Positions 1 to 5,375 of a stretch of 5,375 bases of DNA are shown one piece after another. The DNA is from Peptostreptococcaceae bacterium. GTDB taxonomy: Bacteria > Bacillota > Clostridia > Peptostreptococcales > Peptostreptococcaceae. Every line of letters begins with the position of its first letter. The stretch's first letter is position 1. The translations under genes and the position numbers were made by a program. The stretch lies in the NCBI GenBank assembly GCA_017425305.1, contig JAFOOW010000097.1, positions 1 through 5,375 on the forward strand. The letters run 5' to 3'. The notes beneath the pieces were generated by a model. That model searched no databases, was not told the origin of the DNA, and saw only the letters and a list, made by a program, of their open reading frames with translations.

Positions 1-399
1 AACTCCTTCTTTTATTAAAGGAAGAGCACCTCCTGGACCTTCTTCTGCTGGTTGAAATATAAATACTATATTGTCTTTTAAGTTCTTTCTATTTTCATTT
101 ATATATGTTATTAATCCTAATAAAATACTCATATGACCATCATGTCCACATAAATGTTGAGCTTTATTTCCAACACTAAGAGCATCCATGTCTGCTCTAA
201 AAGCAATAGTTTTATTTGGATTAGTTCCTTCTATTATACCTACAATAGCAGTTTTAAGATAACACTTAAAGCTAACTCCTATACTATCTAAATATTTTTT
301 TATATATTCACTTGTTTTGTATTCATTATTACCTAACTCTGCTAGTTCATGTAACTCTTTTCTATTACAAGTCATAGTTGACTTAATATTCTCTATCAT
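1..399 (-). CDS. M20 family amidohydrolase/peptidase, N-terminal part (gene continues past left edge)
   Basis: The first 133 codons of a zinc-type metallohydrolase of the M20D amidohydrolase group (HipO/YkuR-like N-acyl amino acid or N-acyl-diaminopimelate deacylases) are present. Visible landmarks are R13-x3-H17 with AELG at 19-22, the RADMDA box at 68-73, the metal-binding segment HLCGHDGH at 82-89 (C84 and H86 expected ligands) and FQPAEEGPGG at 115-124, where the tandem Glu supplies the general base and a ligand. The usual PEL after the first His is AEL here, a mild deviation. The ATG at 399 follows AAAGGAGG with a 7-base spacer, so this start is secure. The dimerisation domain and the C-terminal metal-ligand His lie outside the window. 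The substrate cannot be told from this part; a cytoplasmic location is inferred from the absence of a signal peptide. No convincing -35/-10 pair was found upstream, only a TATAAT-like hexamer at 440-445. Confidence 0.93.
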   Translation of the reverse strand, partial: MIENIKSTMTCNRKELHELAELGNNEYKTSEYIKKYLDSIGVSFKCYLKTAIVGIIEGTNPNKTIAFRADMDALSVGNKAQHLCGHDGHMSILLGLITYINENRKNLKDNIVFIFQPAEEGPGGALPLIKEGV

Positions 400-536
400 A
401 ATAAAACCTCCTTTTTAAATTAACTTTATATATCTTATAATTATATCTTTATTTATATGTTATAAGTATAACTATAAATGCCTTATTTTTAAGTATATAT
501 TGTTATTAGTGCCTAATATAGTAGTATTATGCTTAA

Positions 537-575
537 ATAAAAAAGGATTGATTTAAAACATCAATCCTTTTTTAT
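537..575 (-). terminator. Rho-independent terminator downstream of the phosphoribosyltransferase gene
   Basis: A 16-bp perfect stem (537-552 with 560-575) and a 7-base loop. The GC-containing core GGATTGAT/ATCAATCC is flanked by an A-run on one side and a T-run on the other. Read on the minus strand it ends in CCTTTTTT, 47 bases after the hpt stop codon. The A-run/T-run symmetry means it would also work in the opposite direction, although no plus-strand gene is seen here. Confidence 0.9.
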
Positions 576-622
576 ATTTACTCCAAAATAATTTATAAAT
601 TATACATTTATAAGTTTATTAA

Positions 623-1162
623 TTATCTATCTTCATTAGTTACATTGAATACATAAGGTACGTTTCTATAGTAATCTCCATAGTTTAGTCCGTATCCAAC
701 AACAAACTTATCTTCTATTTCAAATCCACAGTAATCTGGTACTAATTCTACCTTTCTTCTGCTAGGCTTGTCTAAAAGTACACAACATTTTATACTTGCA
801 GGTTTCTTTTCTTTTAAGTGATTAATAACAAAGTTCATAGTAAGAGCTGTATCTGTTATATCATCCACAACTAAAACATCGTATCCTTCTATATCATCAC
901 TTATATCTGCTACCATGTTAACTTTACCAGTACTATTTTCTCCATGTCCATAGCTTGAAGTAGTCATGAATCCTATTTTTACAGGTACTGTTATATGTCT
1001 AACTAAATCTGCACAGAATATGAAACTACCTTTTAATAGAGAAATAACCATTAATTTTTTTCCTTCGTAGTCCTTAGATAATTGTGCTCCTAGTTCTTTT
1101 AGTCTTTCTTGTATTTGCTCTTCTGAACATAATACTTCCCATTTTTTAGTTTCTATATCCAT
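623..1162 (-). CDS. hpt: Hypoxanthine phosphoribosyltransferase family protein with atypical active-site residues
   Basis: A 179-residue type I phosphoribosyltransferase, normal in length for bacterial HPRT, which makes IMP or GMP from hypoxanthine or guanine plus PRPP in the cytoplasm. The LLKGSFIF loop (42-49), SSYG (69-72), PRPP-binding segment VLVVDDITDTALTM (96-109), LLDKPSRR (129-136) and DKFVVGYG..YRN (151-167) are all in order. The ATG at 1162 has GGAGG seven bases upstream. Against the canonical motif EDIIDTG, the acidic pair is DD, and the glycine of the phosphate-binding loop is Ala106. In the final motif the usual GLDY is GLNY, so the Asp expected to bind the second magnesium (Asp193 in human HPRT) is Asn160. 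The catalytic-base Asp104 is kept. These changes fit a diverged paralogue with altered activity or specificity. The family call is firm; hypoxanthine as substrate is likely but not certain. It is separated from cdsB by a strong terminator, and its own promoter is unclear. Confidence 0.9.
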   Translation of the reverse strand: MDIETKKWEVLCSEEQIQERLKELGAQLSKDYEGKKLMVISLLKGSFIFCADLVRHITVPVKIGFMTTSSYGHGENSTGKVNMVADISDDIEGYDVLVVDDITDTALTMNFVINHLKEKKPASIKCCVLLDKPSRRKVELVPDYCGFEIEDKFVVGYGLNYGDYYRNVPYVFNVTNEDR

Positions 1163-1196
1163 TTTGCAACCTCCGACAAATAATTATTACATCTAT

Positions 1197-1234
1197 TTTA
1201 TAAAAGATTGCATAATTATGCAATCTTTTATAAA
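1197..1234 (-). terminator. 38-base perfect palindrome acting as terminator after the cysteine desulfidase gene
   Basis: Nineteen bases on each side of the 1215/1216 centre pair perfectly. The core GATTGCAT-AATT-ATGCAATC is flanked by AAAA and TTTT, so on the minus strand it reads as a stem followed by CTTTTATAAAA. It starts 9 bases after the cdsB stop and ends about 35 bases before the hpt start. The short gap leaves little room for an hpt promoter. A weak TTGCAT-15-TATAAA pair lies inside the palindrome itself, so it may serve two purposes; that part is speculative. Confidence 0.82.
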
Positions 1235-1243
1235 TAATTATTA

Positions 1244-2551
1244 TTATTTAGTTTTATTCATATCATCCATTACACTTATTATAACCTTATCTGTCGTAGT
1301 CATACCCTTATCACTTACTCTTCCTAAGTTTTGGATACTTTGCTCTACTCTGTTACCAACTATACCATTCATTGGAGGTACTATACAGTTTTGCTTAGCT
1401 ATTATAGCACTTTGAACTGCTGCTGAAGCTGCTGAAGCAAGCTTTAATGCACATCCAGCTTTAGCTCCATCACATATCATACCACTTAAGTTAGCTACCA
1501 TATTTTCTATAGCACCTTCTACTTGCTCTATACCTAAATCCATTAACCAAGATAATCCTGAAGTAGCTCCTATAGATGCAGCAACTCCACATCCACATAC
1601 TGCTGATAATCTTCCTGTGTAGTTCTTAACATATGCTGTTAATAAGTGAGATATAGCTAAAGATCTTGCTAATCTATCATCTGTTTGAGGGAATTTTTTA
1701 TTGTATGCAACTATAGGAAGTATAGCTGTTATACCATGATTTCCACTTCCGTTTGAACTCATTACTGGTAACTTAACTCCAGCCATTCTTGCATCTGATG
1801 CAGCTGCTGTAATCATCATTGTATAATTCATTAAGTCATCAGATAATAATCCTTCTTCCATAGACTTTTTCATTCCGTAACCTACACCAACACCAACTTT
1901 TTCATTTAATCCATAGTTAGCTATTTCTTCATTCATAGTTATTCCTTCTAATAAGAATTCGATTTCCTCGAAATCAACAGATTCAATAGCCTCTACTATT
2001 TCCTTTATAGTTATAGTATCTAAGATATTTTCTTTTGGTTGTGTATTATTAGTAGTAGCTGCAACTTCTTCTACAGCTTCTTCTAATAAGATTTCATCAT
2101 TTTTAGATGCAAATACTATATTATCATGTTTAGTTCTTATAACTACCTTAGTTTTATTATTTTCACCTTCTAAAACAACTTCTATATAAACTTTTTCTTC
2201 TGTATCTATTGGTGATATATCTATGTTATTATTATCCATATAATTTTCAGCAACTTTAACATCTTCTGTAGTTAATGTTTCTAAAACTCTTAATCCATTT
2301 TCTGATTTTCCACCTATTAATCCCATTGCAGCAGATATTTTTAATCCTAATCTATCTGTTCCTGGTATACCAACACACATTCCATTCTTGTATACGTTAG
2401 GACTTAATCCTATTGTACACTTCTTTATTTCTTCCCCTAATAACTCATTTGCTTTTGCACATGCTAATGCTACTGCTACTGGCTCTGTACATCCTAAGGC
2501 TGGCTTTACTTCTGCTCTTAATATATTAACTAATTTACTTTGTGTATTCAT
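1244..2551 (-). CDS. cdsB: L-cysteine desulfidase (CdsB/CyuA; serine dehydratase alpha-like, UPF0597 family)
   Basis: A 435-residue cytoplasmic enzyme of the iron-sulfur L-cysteine desulfidase family, which splits L-cysteine into pyruvate, ammonia and sulfide. Family hallmarks are present: ALGCTEP at 18-24 near the N terminus, SSNGSGNHG at 265-273, VCGCGVAASIGATSGL at 318-333 and MICDGAKAGCALKLAS at 358-373. C21, the C319/C321 pair and C360/C367 are the likely Fe-S cluster ligands. An Asp/Glu-rich middle region with GVGVGYG (220-226) follows the usual layout, and the length is typical. The ATG at 2551 is preceded by GGAGGG at proper spacing. A sigma-54 promoter about 40 bases upstream of the start and a neighbouring sigma-54 activator gene match the cdsB/cdsR pair described in C. 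difficile, where cysteine breakdown affects toxin repression. E. coli names the homologue CyuA (YhaM). Assignment to the family is secure; the symbol follows the clostridial name. Confidence 0.95.
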   Translation of the reverse strand: MNTQSKLVNILRAEVKPALGCTEPVAVALACAKANELLGEEIKKCTIGLSPNVYKNGMCVGIPGTDRLGLKISAAMGLIGGKSENGLRVLETLTTEDVKVAENYMDNNNIDISPIDTEEKVYIEVVLEGENNKTKVVIRTKHDNIVFASKNDEILLEEAVEEVAATTNNTQPKENILDTITIKEIVEAIESVDFEEIEFLLEGITMNEEIANYGLNEKVGVGVGYGMKKSMEEGLLSDDLMNYTMMITAAASDARMAGVKLPVMSSNGSGNHGITAILPIVAYNKKFPQTDDRLARSLAISHLLTAYVKNYTGRLSAVCGCGVAASIGATSGLSWLMDLGIEQVEGAIENMVANLSGMICDGAKAGCALKLASAASAAVQSAIIAKQNCIVPPMNGIVGNRVEQSIQNLGRVSDKGMTTTDKVIISVMDDMNKTK

Positions 2552-2600
2552 AGTTAAATCCCTCCAAATAATATAATGATTTAATTCTCACACTATATTT

Positions 2601-2618
2601 AAGCAAGATACATGCCAA
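2601..2618 (-). promoter_or_regulatory. Sigma-54 (-24/-12) promoter of cdsB
   Basis: The minus strand reads TTGGCATGTATCTTGCTT, with GG and GC dinucleotides separated by exactly 10 bases as sigma-54 promoters require (consensus TTGGCACN5TTGCW, one mismatch in the -24 box). If C at 2603 is -12, the predicted start of transcription is near 2591, leaving a leader of about 40 bases that contains the GGAGGG ribosome binding site. Its dependence on the activator encoded just upstream is inferred from gene order and from the C. difficile precedent. Confidence 0.92.
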
Positions 2619-2650
2619 CTTTAAAAATAATTTAAATCCTAGATATATTC

Positions 2651-2678
2651 TATAAATCAAATTATTTTTATATTTATA
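2651..2678 (-). promoter_or_regulatory. Possible upstream activator site for the sigma-54 regulator (weak)
   Basis: TATAAAT (2651-2657) and ATTTATA (2672-2678) form an inverted repeat with centres 21 bases apart, about two helical turns, lying 60-87 bases upstream of the predicted cdsB start of transcription. The position suits an activator dimer site. The arms are pure A/T, so the repeat could easily arise by chance. A tandem CTTTAG repeat at 2680-2691 lies next to it. Confidence 0.2.
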
Positions 2679-2712
2679 TCTTTAGCTTTAGTGTTATATT
2701 GAGATAAAAAAA

Positions 2713-2743
2713 TCTCAAAATGATACTTAGTATCATTTTGAGA
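2713..2743 (-). terminator. Rho-independent terminator overlapping the 3' end of the sigma-54 regulator gene
   Basis: A perfect 14-bp stem (2713-2726 with 2730-2743) and a 3-base loop, followed on the minus strand by seven T residues (2706-2712). The 5' arm contains the last two sense codons (Ser, Lys) and the TGA stop of the regulator, so the terminator lies partly inside the coding sequence. It isolates cdsB from readthrough and leaves the sigma-54 promoter as its main source of transcription. Confidence 0.93.
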
Positions 2744-4517
2744 CTATTTGATATTTTTCTAACTTTCTATATAAAGTAGCTCTAGATATACCTAAAGCTT
2801 CAGCCATAAGTTCTTTATCTTTTTTGTAGTTTTTAAATCTTTCTAGTGCTTTTAATATTTCTCTTTTTTCTAATTCTTCTAAGGTTTTTATATTATGTTC
2901 ACTATCATCATCTACCGATTTTATACTATTATAGTTGATACTGTGCTTTATTCTATTTGGAACGTTTTCCAAGGTTATAGTATCGCTTTCACATCTATTA
3001 ACACTGTATTCTATTACATTTTGTAATTCTCTTATATTTCCTGGCCAGTCATAGTTAATCATATAACTTAAGGTATTTTCATCTATATAAGAAACCTGTT
3101 TATCTAATTTATTTGCATATTCTTTAATCATATATTCTATTAATAGAGATATATCACTTTTTCTCTCTCTTAAACTAGGTAATGTTATTGGAATTACATT
3201 TAGTCTATAATATAAATCTTCTCTGAAAGTTCCCTTCTCTATCATTTTTTCTAAATCTTTATTAGTAGCCGCTATAATTCTAACATCTATAGCTATATTA
3301 CGTTTAGAACCTATCTTATCAACTTCTTTTTCTTGAAGAACTCTAAGTAGCTTAGCTTGTAAGTGTAAACTCATATCTCCTATTTCATCTAAGAAAATAG
3401 TACCTTTATTAGCTAGTTCAAACTTTCCTAAGTTTCCTCCTTTTTTAGCACCTGTGAAAGCACCCTCTTCATATCCAAACAGTTCACTTTCTAACAAATT
3501 ATCTGGTATAGCTGCACAGTTTACTGCTATAAATGGATTTTCCGCTCTATTACTATGATTATGTATAGCTCTTGCAAATAACTCTTTTCCTGTACCACTT
3601 TCTCCTGTTATTAAAACAGTCGAACTAGTTTTAGCAGACATTAAAGCTTCTTCTTTAACTTTATTTATTAAATAACTATTACCTATTATATTATCTAAGT
3701 AAATCTTATGCTCTGTATTTATCTTATTATAATTATTTATAGCATCCACCTTATCTATAAAATCTAAAACATATCCTTTTAATTGATTATTAAATAATAT
3801 CTTATTTATATTATAAATTCCTTTTAACTCTTTATTTATTCCTTTATAACTAAAACTATGTGACTTATCACCAAATTCATTTATTAAATAAGATGGCTTT
3901 ATAAATTTTAAAACATCGAATATGTAACTTCCTATTATATCTTGTTTAATATCAAATATTTCTTTAAATTTCAAATTATACTTTTCAATATTTCCTTCTT
4001 TATTAATAGATACTATAGCTTTATCCATATTATTAAGTAATGTTTCAAGTTTCTTTTTTTCTAATTCTACTTCATAAGTTTTAGTTTCAGCTTCTATTTT
4101 ATTAGATATAAGTTCAGCCATTTTTCTTAAAAAATTCATCAAATCATTTTTTCTTTTATTTATAATATCTGCTTGTTCTTTTGTAAAAGCAATAAGTCCA
4201 ATTACTCCATAAGATTTATTATCGTATATTATAGGACAACAAACTTCTGCAAACTCTTTACAATCTTTATTACTCTGGCATTCCTTACATATTTCATTAT
4301 TTTTAGGGTCTTCAATTATTAATTCTTGTTTACTAATCAATGACTCCTTGAAAGCAGAATAATTTTTAAGTTGTTGTCCAATCTTTTCTAAATAAGTACC
4401 TGTTCCAGCTATTCTAAGAAGTTTATCATCCACTATAGTAACATCTATCCCTAATACTGAAGATATTGCTTCTGCTATGTTTTGAATATCATATTTTATC
4501 TTTTCTAAGTTAATCAT
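2733..4517 (-). CDS. cdsR: Sigma-54-dependent transcriptional activator, CdsR-like, with cysteine-rich sensor segment
   Basis: A 594-residue enhancer-binding protein when started at the ATG at 4517. The N-terminal sensor region (about 1-145) holds CxxC-x5-C-x6-CC (C77, C80, C86, C93, C94) ahead of an IGLIAF strand, a layout seen in several clostridial activators. A PAS-like domain follows (about 159-257). The AAA+ domain has Walker A GESGTGKE (305-312), GAFTGA for sigma-54 contact (352-357) and Walker B FLDE (375-378). A Fis-type HTH (571-589, [12 protein letters not shown]) ends the protein. There is no receiver domain, so it should answer to a ligand or redox signal; a metal or Fe-S site on the cysteines is inference. 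An in-frame ATG at 4526 would add three residues, but it lies inside the AAAGGA Shine-Dalgarno (4526-4531), which sits 8 bases before 4517, so 4517 is preferred. The start overlaps the upstream small gene by 8 bases, which suggests translational coupling. The target is very probably the cdsB promoter. Confidence 0.92.
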   Translation of the reverse strand: MINLEKIKYDIQNIAEAISSVLGIDVTIVDDKLLRIAGTGTYLEKIGQQLKNYSAFKESLISKQELIIEDPKNNEICKECQSNKDCKEFAEVCCPIIYDNKSYGVIGLIAFTKEQADIINKRKNDLMNFLRKMAELISNKIEAETKTYEVELEKKKLETLLNNMDKAIVSINKEGNIEKYNLKFKEIFDIKQDIIGSYIFDVLKFIKPSYLINEFGDKSHSFSYKGINKELKGIYNINKILFNNQLKGYVLDFIDKVDAINNYNKINTEHKIYLDNIIGNSYLINKVKEEALMSAKTSSTVLITGESGTGKELFARAIHNHSNRAENPFIAVNCAAIPDNLLESELFGYEEGAFTGAKKGGNLGKFELANKGTIFLDEIGDMSLHLQAKLLRVLQEKEVDKIGSKRNIAIDVRIIAATNKDLEKMIEKGTFREDLYYRLNVIPITLPSLRERKSDISLLIEYMIKEYANKLDKQVSYIDENTLSYMINYDWPGNIRELQNVIEYSVNRCESDTITLENVPNRIKHSINYNSIKSVDDDSEHNIKTLEELEKREILKALERFKNYKKDKELMAEALGISRATLYRKLEKYQIVSK

Positions 4518-4659
4518 ATTTACCATCCTTTAGGTTTTGTTTATATAATGCTATTTTTATATCTACCAATATTCTGTACATCTTATTTAACGTATACTGT
4601 ATTGATACTAGTATTACAAATAGCATTACTATAAATATAATACTAAAATTTATTTGCAT
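4510..4659 (-). CDS. Small single-pass membrane protein, 49 residues, upstream of and overlapping cdsR
   Basis: The ATG at 4659 opens 49 codons ending with TAA at 4510-4512. Residues about 5-20 ([16 protein letters not shown]) are a continuous hydrophobic stretch, enough for one transmembrane helix. The tail from about 26 is basic and amphipathic ([11 protein letters not shown]...), suggesting a helix on the cytoplasmic side. AGGAGG lies six bases before the ATG, the best ribosome binding site in the window. The stop overlaps the cdsR start by 8 bases (ATGATTAA), typical of coupled operon genes. I do not recognise the family. A role in tethering or modulating the regulator, or in sensing at the membrane, is only a guess from position. 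Alternatively it may be a leader peptide that sets cdsR translation. Translation looks likely on the strength of the Shine-Dalgarno, coupling and plausible protein design. Confidence 0.78.
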   Translation of the reverse strand: MQINFSIIFIVMLFVILVSIQYTLNKMYRILVDIKIALYKQNLKDGKYD

Positions 4660-4665
4660 ACTTTT

Positions 4666-4671
4666 CCTCCT
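4666..4671 (-). promoter_or_regulatory. Strong Shine-Dalgarno of the small membrane protein gene
   Basis: AGGAGG on the minus strand, separated from ATG by AAAAGT (6 bases). It supports translation of the otherwise easily missed 49-codon frame. It begins only six bases downstream of the base of a hairpin (4678-4702), so RNA folding there could affect ribosome access. Confidence 0.85.
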
Positions 4672-4677
4672 ATAACA

Positions 4678-4702
4678 AAAGACCAGGAAAATCCCAGTCT
4701 TT
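4678..4702 (-). terminator. Terminator or attenuator hairpin between the methyltransferase and small membrane protein genes
   Basis: In minus-strand RNA, 11 pairs close a 3-base loop: AAAGACUGGGA pairs with UCCUGGUCUUU, with two G-U wobbles. In plus-strand RNA those two positions become C/A mismatches, so the fold favours minus-strand transcripts. It begins 6 bases after the methyltransferase stop and ends in UCUUUUGUUAU, a modest U-tract. No promoter can fit between it and the AGGAGG of the next gene. Transcripts reaching the small gene and cdsR must therefore pass through it, which makes it a partial terminator or attenuator. Confidence 0.72.
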
Positions 4703-4708
4703 AATTTC

Positions 4709-5269
4709 TTATTTTTTATTACCTATATAAATATATTTTTGACTTTCAATTTCTGCTAATGAACCCGAGAAGTTAAACTTTGTAAACATATTTATTAATT
4801 CTTGTGGACGATGATATTTTACACGATCTCCACATACTTTATTCTTAAAGGCCTTTAACTTAACTTTTAATTTTCTTGCATCTGAATCCTCTAAAATTAA
4901 TTGGCCTTTTAATTTTAATACTCTATAAATTTCTTTCAATGCTTTTTGTTGGTCACTTGTATAGTTGAAATGGTTTAATATAAAGACCTTATCAAATGAA
5001 TTATCTTCAAATGGTAGCATTTCTAAACAGCCTTTTACTATGCTACAATTTTCATTAAATATTAAAGAGTAGCAAATATCGTGGTATGCACCATTTTCAA
5101 GTATAGTTACATGTATACCAAGGGTTCTTAACTTCTTCCCAAGGTTACCTATACTCCCTACTAAAAGCACCTTTTCTCCTATGTCATATCTAATACTACT
5201 TAAAATGTCTTCTTCGGTATCTTCAGCGAAATTCTCTAGTTCATAATTCCAATGTACTACACTTTTCAC
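4709..5269 (-). CDS. Class I SAM-dependent methyltransferase (Methyltransf_11-like)
   Basis: A 186-residue soluble protein with a Rossmann-type methyltransferase core. Motif I is VLLVGSIGNLG (34-44), then VTILENG (54-60) with E58 as the probable SAM-ribose acidic residue. EMLPFEDNSFDKVFI (83-97) resembles UbiE-type enzymes, and EIYRVLKLKGQLILED (113-128) follows. The acidic residue usual just before the glycine-rich loop is Val37, and the loop reads GSIGNLG rather than GxGxG, so SAM binding may be weakened or altered. The substrate is unknown. The start is GTG at 5269, with AAGGGGG six bases upstream; no better in-frame start is seen. A vegetative promoter lies 47 bases upstream of the GTG, with palindromic repeats suggesting a repressor. 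It precedes the small membrane protein and cdsR on the same strand and may be partly co-transcribed with them. Confidence 0.85.
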   Translation of the reverse strand: MKSVVHWNYELENFAEDTEEDILSSIRYDIGEKVLLVGSIGNLGKKLRTLGIHVTILENGAYHDICYSLIFNENCSIVKGCLEMLPFEDNSFDKVFILNHFNYTSDQQKALKEIYRVLKLKGQLILEDSDARKLKVKLKAFKNKVCGDRVKYHRPQELINMFTKFNFSGSLAEIESQKYIYIGNKK

Positions 5270-5274
5270 AGTGA
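5266..5274. repeat. Palindrome TCACAGTGA overlapping the methyltransferase start codon (operator candidate, copy 1)
   Basis: A perfect 9-base palindrome around a central A that includes the GTG start and part of the spacer after the Shine-Dalgarno. An identical copy lies 61 bases upstream in the promoter. A DNA-binding protein here could block transcription or loop with the other copy; at RNA level the site could also affect start-codon access. Confidence 0.5.
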
Positions 5275-5315
5275 TCCCCCTTCATCTATTCACATTAGTT
5301 ATATTCATAAAATAG

Positions 5316-5344
5316 ATTATAATAAATCACAGTGAACTATTCAA
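5316..5344 (-). promoter_or_regulatory. Sigma-70/SigA-type promoter of the methyltransferase gene
   Basis: The minus strand carries TTGAAT (5339-5344), a spacer of exactly 17 bases and a consensus TATAAT (5316-5321). Transcription should start near 5309, giving a leader of about 40 bases with the AAGGGGG ribosome binding site. The spacer contains the TCACAGTGA palindrome, the classic place for a repressor site. Confidence 0.8.
5327..5335. repeat. Palindrome TCACAGTGA inside the promoter spacer (operator candidate, copy 2)
   Basis: Identical to the copy at 5266-5274 and placed between the -35 and -10 boxes of the methyltransferase promoter. In such AT-rich DNA a 9-base repeat with four G/C positions recurring within 61 bases is unlikely by chance. 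Flanking bases do not extend the symmetry in either copy. Confidence 0.5.
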
Positions 5345-5375
5345 TAACCATTTATACTATTTTTGTTATTTTTTG

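Noticed and set aside
481..536. Sigma-54 promoter for the amidohydrolase (GGCAC- and GGCAT-like strings on the minus strand)
   Set aside because: Neither has a GC at the required 10-base distance from the GG.
1164..1415. Plus-strand open frame of 83 codons
   Set aside because: It runs through the terminator palindrome and the antisense of the cdsB 3' end. It has no Shine-Dalgarno, and its hydrophobic composition is what the reverse complement of AT-rich coding gives.
2388..2576. Plus-strand open frame of 62 codons
   Set aside because: Antisense shadow of the conserved N terminus of cysteine desulfidase, with no ribosome binding site or recognisable protein features.
2701..2716. GAGAT/ATCTC mini-hairpin overlapping the cdsR terminator, considered as an antiterminator
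   Set aside because: Only five pairs around an A/T-only loop; far too weak to compete with the 14-bp terminator stem.
4524..4526. Upstream ATG as the cdsR start
   Set aside because: It lies within the Shine-Dalgarno AAAGGA with no spacer; the ATG at 4517 has correct 8-base spacing.
1..5375. CRISPR array, tRNA/rRNA genes, insertion sequence or prophage signals
   Set aside because: No regularly spaced repeats, no recognisable tRNA-like folds, no transposase or integrase coding, and no terminal inverted repeats or target duplications were seen.

Overview
The window is AT-rich (by eye roughly 70% A+T), with strong AGGAGG-type ribosome binding sites and Firmicutes-type proteins. It carries a cysteine desulfidase gene next to a sigma-54 activator gene, as described in Clostridioides difficile (cdsB/cdsR). 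This points to a strict anaerobe of the Clostridia, most likely Peptostreptococcaceae (Clostridioides, Paraclostridium, Romboutsia or similar). The species cannot be fixed from the sequence alone. All genes lie on the minus strand, so transcription runs from the right edge to the left.

Layout in the direction of transcription: (1) 5375-5270, a leader with a good vegetative promoter and two copies of the 9-base palindrome TCACAGTGA. One copy lies between -35 and -10, the other overlaps the GTG start. (2) 5269-4709, a small class I SAM-dependent methyltransferase. (3) 4702-4678, a terminator-like hairpin. (4) 4659-4510, a 49-codon gene for a tiny membrane protein with a near-perfect ribosome binding site, overlapping the next gene by 8 bases. 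(5) 4517-2733, a sigma-54-dependent activator (CdsR-like) with a cysteine-rich sensor segment, PAS-like domain, AAA+ domain and Fis-type HTH, ending inside a strong terminator (2743-2713). (6) 2618-2601, a textbook -24/-12 sigma-54 promoter. (7) 2551-1244, L-cysteine desulfidase (CdsB/CyuA). (8) 1234-1197, a 38-base perfect palindrome acting as terminator. (9) 1162-623, a hypoxanthine phosphoribosyltransferase-family protein with several active-site substitutions. (10) 575-537, a bidirectional-type terminator. (11) 399-1, the first 133 codons of an M20 family amidohydrolase that runs off the left edge.

The core is a cysteine catabolism module. The regulator probably senses a sulfur- or redox-related signal and activates the RNA polymerase-sigma-54 complex at the promoter 5' of the desulfidase gene, which converts cysteine to pyruvate, ammonia and sulfide. 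The less expected part is upstream: the regulator appears translationally coupled to a small single-pass membrane protein. That pair sits behind a hairpin that may act as an attenuator for readthrough from the methyltransferase gene. The purine-salvage and amidohydrolase genes look like separate transcription units.
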